Source of the DNA: Ascochyta rabiei | Taxonomy: Eukaryota; Ascomycota; Dothideomycetes; Pleosporales; Didymellaceae | DNA: 64,000 nucleotides | Assembly (NCBI RefSeq): GCF_004011695.2 | Contig: NC_082410.1 | Span: 1,364,001-1,428,000, forward strand | Direction of reading: 5' to 3' | Position numbers and translations under genes: made by a program | The notes under the pieces: generated by a model | Database searches by the model: none | Told to the model about the DNA's origin: nothing | Seen by the model: only the letters and a program-made list of their open reading frames with translations | Shown: positions 57,651 through 64,000 of the stretch, one piece after another | Position numbering within the stretch: position 1 is the first letter of the stretch | Layout: each line of letters starts with the position of its first letter

Positions 57651-58982
57651 TCAGCATCCACAGCTGATGGCGCGAATGAACCCACTGGGCCTTTTCTTGT
57701 GCTTTTTGTACTCTTCCCTTTCCGTCGAAGCGGAGCTTGCTTTTGCCTCGTCGTGCTTGCCCATCCTGCTCTGGCTTCTGGAGCATTCTTTGCTTTGCTT
57801 TTTTTCACTCCTGCGATCGAAGCTGCTTTTCTTCTTGTCAAGTTTTTCGTGGCTGCGTCGCTCCTCGCTGCTGGACACGCTGACCTTGCTGTCGGCGCGC
57901 TCGCGCTCGTGCTCCTTTTCCTTGCCCTTGGCGGAGCTCGCGGGCGCCGTCTTGTCTTTGCCGCAGCGCTTCCAGTAGCCGACAAGACGGACTCTCTCTT
58001 CGCCGTCTGAGTCCCAGTCGTCCCACGCCGAGGTTGTGTTCTGGAGCGTGTTGCTTACACGGTGCAGGGAGGGTGGCGAGGTAGCTGCCATGGAAACGGA
58101 AGTGTAGTGACGTAGCTGGCTGAGTTCGGAAGGTGTGGCGCTGTTGTGGCGCGTGTAAGATGGTATAATGGCGTTTTGGATGAGTGGGGACGTCATCTGT
58201 GCGAAGCTCGAGGGCCGAGTGGAGACGCGAGATGGAATTGTTGAAGGAGGGCTTGTGGGTGGGTAGGTGGGTGTTGTGGGAATAGAGCATGCGTGAGGCG
58301 CGTATTGATGAGCATATTGTAAGCGGAGAAAAGGCTCATTAGGGTCAGTCAAGGAAGCTTTGCGGCTGCGGTTGGCTTCCATAAGATCCTGGGTGGTTGG
58401 TGGGGGCCGTAGTGAATCGAGTCGGATAGGAGGATTGGTGAGCTCTAACGCAGGCGGACAGCCTCTATGTTTTGAGCTTGGTGATCGCGAACTTGCTTCC
58501 TCCAGCGATGTCTTCTTCTCGAGCAAGTGGAGATCCGTAGACGCGAAGTTGCGAGCTGCGGGGCTGAGAGGCGGTGTCGATTCACCGGTGGTAGATGGAA
58601 GGATGATAATCTTCTTGCAACGATCGCAGACCCCTGAGGTATATGTGATAGATTGTTTGCAGCTCTTGCAGGTAGCGACCTCTGTCGATGCAGGAATGAG
58701 TACTTTTCGAAACTTGAAGTCGTAGCTTGACCTTGCAGTGGAGCTTGAAGATTTTGACCCCTTGCCGACATCTGACGATGCTGAGTTGCGCTGGATTTGT
58801 GATGATTGTGAGGCGCGGTCCCTTCTCCTTGCATTCTGCCTCGCTTGCTTCTCGTACTCATCCCAGGCTTTCGCTGTCTTCGCTGGAGTACATGGTGGAG
58901 GGCGAGGATCTTTGAACGGCGAAGTCTTTCTTGACAGAGGTGGCGAGCGTGTTGCATCATAGGCCATGGCAGATGAAGCCAT
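57651..58982 (-). CDS. Unknown protein with a small zinc-ribbon-like motif and C-terminal CGC
   Basis: Not recognised; a single-exon 443-residue frame. The N-terminus is basic and Pro/Ser-rich, with a helix KTAKAWDEYEKQARQNARRRD near residues 35-55. A C-x2-C-x10-C-x2-C pair (Cys105, 108, 119, 122; ATCKSCKQ...GVCDRCKK) looks like a zinc ribbon. A central Ser/Pro/Thr-rich stretch follows, then WDDWDSDGEERVRLVGYW, and a highly charged Lys/Arg/Glu/Ser tail. The protein ends FIRAISCGC: the last three residues fit the CXC signal used for Rab-type geranylgeranylation, or could be palmitoylated. It may therefore be a membrane-tethered scaffold, but this is speculation. An in-frame Met at residue 6 is an alternative start. 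Confidence 0.65.
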   Translation of the reverse strand: MASSAMAYDATRSPPLSRKTSPFKDPRPPPCTPAKTAKAWDEYEKQARQNARRRDRASQSSQIQRNSASSDVGKGSKSSSSTARSSYDFKFRKVLIPASTEVATCKSCKQSITYTSGVCDRCKKIIILPSTTGESTPPLSPAARNFASTDLHLLEKKTSLEEASSRSPSSKHRGCPPALELTNPPIRLDSLRPPPTTQDLMEANRSRKASLTDPNEPFLRLQYAHQYAPHACSIPTTPTYPPTSPPSTIPSRVSTRPSSFAQMTSPLIQNAIIPSYTRHNSATPSELSQLRHYTSVSMAATSPPSLHRVSNTLQNTTSAWDDWDSDGEERVRLVGYWKRCGKDKTAPASSAKGKEKEHERERADSKVSVSSSEERRSHEKLDKKKSSFDRRSEKKQSKECSRSQSRMGKHDEAKASSASTEREEYKKHKKRPSGFIRAISCGC

Positions 58983-61900
58983 ATTGTAGTAGATTACCGA
59001 AGAGCTGATACGGTAGAAGAGCAGTGCCGGCAGAGAAGGGAAGTAGGGTGATCTTGGGGACTATCTAAGGCGTGACTACTTGTCAGCAAGTTTCGGCGAT
59101 CCACACGCTATAGAGAAGTACAAAGCCGGACTCCTAGTTCAAGGGGTGCGACAGATGTTTACAAGTAGCTCCAGACCAGATTGAGTTGCTAAGATCACGC
59201 GGTGGCTGGGTTAGGAAAGGATATCTCAACTCGCCAGGACAAGGGAGAGTTACGTTGGACCGCCTCCCCGGATTATACAGATCACCGCTGTATTGATCTT
59301 CCGATAAGCTGCAGCGGCAGAGAGATCTCGGTCTGATGGTGGCTGCGCTGATTTGCGGTGCAGCAGGATCCTGTACCAATCATCGTCATGTAGCCCAATG
59401 AGAAGGCGTCTTTCGTGTTCCGATAGAGCAGGGGAGTATCGTCGAGAAGAAAAGAAGTAAGGGATAGCTGACATGTCCACATGCCTGGTCAACGGCGGCG
59501 CTCCGTCGGCAAGGCTCTAAAACATTGAGAATAGCGCCTAGTGCTGCAGCATGCTTACAGCCATGAAGATTTTCAGACCCATGCTGGTTGAAGCTGCCGG
59601 GCGCCTCCAATGTCGGATCAGAAGCAGTGCATCCGCCATGTAACTAGTGCAAAGCCGTTGTTGCGCAAGCTCATTTGTGCAGCGTGGAAACGGACGACGT
59701 TAGGGCCCGCCGGTTGCTGATGGTAGCTGTTGTACAGCATGATTGGAATGTAACTTGCCCTGTGACCCAAGAGTAATTCACTTGATCGAAGAGACAAATA
59801 ACAACAGGGAGGAGCTGAAGCCGAAACATGGCGCTGAGGAAAGCTGAGCCGGCAAAAGTGACGTAGGAGAAGTCGAGATGTCGTCGCCGTCTGCATAATA
59901 AGCAAACTTCTATCCCGAAAACAAGACTAGCAATCTCAAGCACACTTTAGGCCCACATAATTACCGCAACAACAGACCGCGAGGGAAGCACACATCGACG
60001 CCAAACGTAATTCTACAAGCGGCATCGGGCGCTGAATCCGAGGTTGCGATCGTTATCATCCTTGCCAACCGTCTCAGCCCCAGATCACGGCGGCGGTCCC
60101 GGGACCATTGCGGATAGAGCTACATCCACCCAACACGCACCATAGTCACAGTGTAAATGGAATCGCTAAAGTTTGTCGCCAGAGCGCTCCCCAAAAGGGG
60201 AGTTCTGGTCATCGGAGACCCGCAACGTCCCGCCTTGGCGGCCGTAGACGCTCACTAACGTTCTCCCATCTTAGTCTTTCGACCAACTACCGATCCACAG
60301 CCCGCTGAACCAGTCGCGAACGCCGTTGAAAGCTTAATGCTTACCGCAGCCAGCTCACCTAGCAAAGTTCCGGTGAATTATTTAGCTTTGCCCTTGCTAG
60401 TCGATAACGTGCTCCAGGGCAGCTAGCCATGGCAATGTCCTGGCCAGGTGTGCACAAGTTTATGGGGTAAGGATGAGGCAAGGATGAGGCTGAGGGTTGT
60501 ATTGAGTGAAGTTATGACTGCAATTTAGCAATGGCCATCACCGCTTCGCTAGACAACTGAGTTTCAGCATGGACTACCAAATCTTCTCTGCGCCCCGGAG
60601 CGAAAAAATTTCACCCTCCGGTGCGCGGGGACGGAAGCTCGACGCGCTGCATGCTTACTGAGAGAAATGAGTACAAGGTTTCGCTTGTAGGTTTTAGCAA
60701 GCTGGTCTTGAAGTCATCGGTCTGTCCCGAGGGCCGAGAATCTTCGCCCAATTCATAGCACAAGCAGTGCCTGTGTTGTGCAATTGTTCTCAAAAACCTC
60801 TGCTTTTGATCCTGGAGAAATATGAAGCAATCACGTTGAGGACGTGTTTGGGCATAAGTCGTGAAGGCTGGCCATAATAGTGCGCCAAAGGCAGTCCATA
60901 GATAACATCCACTTATGCTCATTTCTTGACGCACTGGCACTGTATACGCAATGATCTTCTCCCTTGTCTACATACAAGTAGAATGGAAATGTCGTGCATA
61001 TAGGACGCGCAACTCACTGCATCATCCGGCCCCTCACCCCGGAGATTCTACACTTACATCACGCGAACAACCACTATTTGCACATGCCCAAAAGCACCAC
61101 AAGGACATTACTTATATGAGTCCAGATCAAACCTAACCTTAGCTGATACCGCTATGCATTCCTCACCAGTCAAAACGCTCATGGACGCCATAATCTTTTG
61201 TCTCGTACGCTGCTGGCAGTTGTTTTTCACAAATTTTTGTGAACTGATGCTGGGCCTGACTCTGAGAGTTACAGAGAAGATGCCTGTCGCGGACCCAGAG
61301 AGGGCTTTAGCCTACGGTTGGTAGAAGGAAAGACACAAGGGAGGTTGACTCAATTTGTCGCACTCCTGTCGAATTGGCATTCAGTACGTGATTCTCACAG
61401 AACGAACAAAGGGTTATAATGCTAACCATACTACACGATAGTGAGGCTTTGATTGCGGGTCAAGTTTATATCCTGTTCGTGTGGTCGGCAGCAGCAGGAT
61501 GCTCAGGCTTGCAACTACACACCGCTCAGGTCCGCACGATAGTTTTGTATCAGTGCTGAAACATATACCTACGTCTCCCGCGATCTACAAGGCTTGCAAG
61601 CGGTGCTTAAGACGTACCGCCACACTGGGTCTACTGAGCAGACTTGATCAGACGGTGTCTTATTAGTTCTCAGCGGACCTGGTTTCTGGGAATGACATCA
61701 AGCATTGAACCACGCTGGTGTGAGTGCCTAAGACAATGACCAGGTCTGCAAGGCTGAGTGGCTCGTGTCATAGTGTAATAGGAGGACACTGGATTTGAAA
61801 CAGTGGTCGATTATCTCTCTACGATAAGAGCAGAGCGGAGGTGATCGCGATGGTAGTCAACTTCAGCCTGATGTTGACGCAGTGCCGGTCCTAGGCCGGG

Positions 61901-61997
61901 GTGACAAAGCATCAATCATTTATCAAAGGTCCGTAATTTGATACGTCTTGACTGGACGAACGATCTAAATTCGAGCCTACCGTCTAATGACATATGA
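58983..61997. other. Gene-poor region, 3.0 kb
   Basis: No gene is supported. Minus-strand frames between 59250 and 59943 contain hydrophobic or charged stretches of 70-95 codons, but I could not join them into a gene with consistent splice sites. A 12-bp palindrome GGTCCCGGGACC lies near 60095-60106. Confidence 0.45.
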
Positions 61998-63143
61998 TCA
62001 TGAGGCCCCAGTTCTTGCTTGAGCTTGTTCTATGAGCTGCGTATGCATACTCTCGATCTCCGGTATGATCAAAGACTCGATTTCGACGGCTGGTTCGCCT
62101 TGTGGGACACCGCTCTGATCGCTGGCCGACCTGACGGCCTCTATCGCATCGCTCTTCGCCAATTGATCTGCAGAGCCGACGAGCGAATGTATCCCAGAAA
62201 AGCTCTTGGCTCTGCGACTTGAGGGCACTCGGATCCATTTTTCGCCATCGAGTACAGACACAAAAACGACCTCCCACTTACGAGTAAGAAGCAGATTCCC
62301 AATAACCAGATGGTGCGAGTATTTATGTAACGCGTATTGTGCCTTTTTGACAAGTATAGATGGATCCGTTTCGAGTTTGAAGCTTACGATCATCGCCTCA
62401 GGTGCCCACCCATCCACGAGCTGCTTTAGAAACTTGGGTACTGGCTCCAAGTCTATGACCAAACTGCGTCCCTCGGTACGTGCAGCAGGTGGCTTGCCGT
62501 GGCCGCTGGCTTCAGCACTTTGCAGAAACTCCTCATTAGACTGAATTTTATGCTCGACCATGCGGTCCTGGGGCACAAAGAAGTCGGACACAGCAGAAGC
62601 CAAGTAGAACATGGCTTTTGGACCCAGCGGCTGCATCAGTTGGGCAACTTCGCGCAGGTTCCACAGGTACTCAGTGATGGTGACGTAAGACAGAATGAGC
62701 AACTTGTTGTCGCGCTTGGCCTCCTGATACTGTCGTAGCACGTGCAACATCTGCTCTTGGTGCTGCTGATCGACAACGACACGTCCATCTTCTTCCTTCA
62801 TGTAGTCGAGGAAAGACCGCGTGTTATGCGAATAATGCCGGGAGTACGGTAGCAGTGAGAACTGGCGGTGGAGAAAGATTACAGCGTAACCGTTCTGCAA
62901 GAAATACTCGGCGCTGGTAGCACCACGTGTGCCGGCAGAGAAGTTGTCGATGAAGCGCACTGTCTGCTGCTCTAGAGGCACTGTGGTACCACCTGATGTG
63001 ACAAGCACAACACGACGATTGTCGGCAGCATGACGATTGATGAATTCCCGAGCAAGCGTCGTGTTCGTCTTGAGGTCCTTTGGTGGCGGCTCGTGGGTGA
63101 AATAGGAGCTTTCCGCCTGCTGGGCGCTGCTATCCTCAGCCAT
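61998..63143 (-). CDS. Phosphopantothenate-cysteine ligase (coenzyme A biosynthesis)
   Basis: Joins 4'-phosphopantothenate to cysteine, the second step of coenzyme A synthesis; the yeast counterpart is Cab2. I start it at the ATG at 63143 ([15 protein letters not shown]), giving 381 residues in one exon; the frame is open a little upstream but without an ATG. The nucleotide-binding N-terminal block [30 protein letters not shown], the central [13 protein letters not shown], and [10 protein letters not shown], a Lys-containing catalytic-site segment, are family signatures of the eukaryotic, CoaB-like enzyme. There is no CoaC decarboxylase fusion, as expected in fungi. It is transcribed divergently from the Zn2Cys6 gene at the right edge. 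Confidence 0.93.
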   Translation of the reverse strand: MAEDSSAQQAESSYFTHEPPPKDLKTNTTLAREFINRHAADNRRVVLVTSGGTTVPLEQQTVRFIDNFSAGTRGATSAEYFLQNGYAVIFLHRQFSLLPYSRHYSHNTRSFLDYMKEEDGRVVVDQQHQEQMLHVLRQYQEAKRDNKLLILSYVTITEYLWNLREVAQLMQPLGPKAMFYLASAVSDFFVPQDRMVEHKIQSNEEFLQSAEASGHGKPPAARTEGRSLVIDLEPVPKFLKQLVDGWAPEAMIVSFKLETDPSILVKKAQYALHKYSHHLVIGNLLLTRKWEVVFVSVLDGEKWIRVPSSRRAKSFSGIHSLVGSADQLAKSDAIEAVRSASDQSGVPQGEPAVEIESLIIPEIESMHTQLIEQAQARTGAS

Positions 63144-63845
63144 GTTGATATCGTCAGGTGGCCACGCATCGGAGTGATGGAGTTTGGCGGGGCAGCTATG
63201 CCAAGCCAATTTGCTGATTGGACACGGCAAATCTTGCCGTTTTTCGAGTCAATCCTTCCACGTTTTGGTGGGAAGTAACAAGATTTGTTCCGCGGACCTC
63301 AAGTTGCGACTGGGTATAAATGTCGACTTCCAACCACTTGAAGGTTCCGAGGGGATTTTCTCTATCTGCCCTCATCCGTGATATCTCACCGCTGCTCAAC
63401 CACAGCCCCCGCAGACGAAGCCCCACCTTGGGCTTCGACACTTTGCAACAATTCGTAGCGATCGAAATACGGCCAAGCGATGCAGCCAACAAACCTGCAC
63501 TCCTTGCTCGTCATGTTCTCGGGTGGAGAATGCTGTCGAATCGACGAAGCATCAGCAATTCCCGAGGTCATAGTCGTGTCGTTTGCCGGGAATTATAACC
63601 GAACGTATTATCGAGCTCGACCAAATAACCAGCTTCCTCACTTTTAGTGCTCCTCGAACGGTTATAGGTCAGAATCAGTCGTGATTCCGCCGAGCTCGGT
63701 CTGGCCAGCCGCTCTAACTATCAGGTTCTGCTTTGCCATGCTTCAATGGTGTACAACTCCCACGACGTATTAACAAACAGTCACAACACGCACTTCGGAT
63801 CGATCGATTGCGCGCCGCTTCCTGTTCTCGATCCTCGATCTTCAG
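63144..63845. promoter_or_regulatory. Divergent intergenic region, about 0.7 kb
   Basis: Lies between the CoA-synthesis gene (minus) and the Zn2Cys6 gene (plus), so it should contain both promoters. A 92-codon plus-strand frame (63320-63598) is not accepted as a gene. Confidence 0.5.
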
Positions 63846-64000
63846 ATGTCTTATCCTAGTTCAATTGTCTCAGGAGCGAGCGGTCTGTCTAAAGTGCCAA
63901 TTCCCAGACTGCAGAAACAACGCAGCGAAATCTCTCGCAAAGCCACCATCAACCGCCAGAATCGCGTGAGTCGAGCCTGCTTGAGCTGTAGGTCACGCAA
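63846..64000 (+). CDS. Zn2Cys6 transcription factor, N-terminal part only (runs off window)
   Basis: From the ATG at 63846 the frame stays open to the window end and reads MSYPSSIVSGASGLSKV...RVSRACLSCRSRK. Cys45 and Cys48 with the following basic residues are the start of a Zn2Cys6 cluster (C-x2-C then basic), the third in this window. Only 51 full codons are visible, so the rest of the cluster and any regulatory domain lie outside. A GTGAGT within the frame at 63965 could mimic a splice donor, but the motif reads straight through it. Confidence 0.75.
   Translation, partial: MSYPSSIVSGASGLSKVPIPRLQKQRSEISRKATINRQNRVSRACLSCRSR

Noticed and set aside
59250..59943. Group of minus-strand frames with hydrophobic stretches
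   Set aside because: They suggested a multi-exon membrane protein, but no set of donor/acceptor sites gave a continuous frame and two of them lack an ATG.

Overview
The window is nuclear DNA of a filamentous ascomycete (Pezizomycotina; the gene set and gene style fit a dothideomycete, probably Pleosporales, but the sequence alone does not fix the genus). The evidence is: short spliceosomal introns (mostly 46-75 bp) with CTAAC/CTGAC branch sites and strongly biased to gene 5' ends; three Zn2Cys6 regulators; an AA9 lytic polysaccharide monooxygenase; a chitin-binding copper-radical oxidase; a Ure2-type GST; and a lone MARVEL-domain protein. There is no operon structure, rRNA, tRNA or CRISPR array that I can see.

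Layout. 0-9 kb: a D-2-hydroxyacid dehydrogenase, the 3' remnant of a cytochrome P450, the AA9 enzyme, an FAD-dependent oxidoreductase and a Zn2Cys6 regulator. 10-14.4 kb: one very long Ser/Thr-rich, Cys-rich surface-type protein whose frame breaks once. 15.5-23.5 kb: a dense housekeeping block: APC/C activator Cdh1 facing an M18 aspartyl aminopeptidase across a repeat-bearing promoter, then a Pho13-type phosphatase and the DNA primase large subunit. 24.1-26.8 kb: a decaying gene with frame breaks and in-frame stops. 26.8-31.2 kb: gene-poor, with a small inverted-repeat element. 31.3-36.3 kb: a second Zn2Cys6 regulator and the FACT subunit Pob3. 36.3-41.3 kb: gene-poor. 41.3-49.8 kb: MARVEL protein, twin-CX9C DUF3128 protein, a probable CENP-U/Ame1 kinetochore protein, an F-box-like protein and a GST. 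50.2-52.7 kb: glyoxal oxidase with three CBM18 modules. 54.4-54.9 kb: a 518-bp inverted-repeat element with a 3-bp target duplication. 57.7-64 kb: an unknown zinc-ribbon protein ending in CGC, phosphopantothenoylcysteine synthetase, and the first exon of a third Zn2Cys6 regulator running off the right end.

How it fits together. Most of the window is ordinary core biology: cell cycle and chromosome functions (Cdh1, primase, Pob3, the Ame1-like protein), metabolism (the dehydrogenase, Pho13-like phosphatase, coenzyme A synthesis, aminopeptidase) and plant-polymer attack (AA9; glyoxal oxidase, whose H2O2 can feed AA9 enzymes). I could not identify a convincing new multi-gene system. The observations most worth checking are: the POB3 start codon split by an intron; two GC-AG introns; the two non-autonomous inverted-repeat elements; the decaying 24-26.8 kb gene whose stops look like single C-to-T changes; the P450 relic that keeps a perfect haem loop and intron; and the DELSP repeats in the kinetochore protein. 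All splice coordinates were derived by hand from GT/GC-AG signals and confirmed by the total coding length being a multiple of three.
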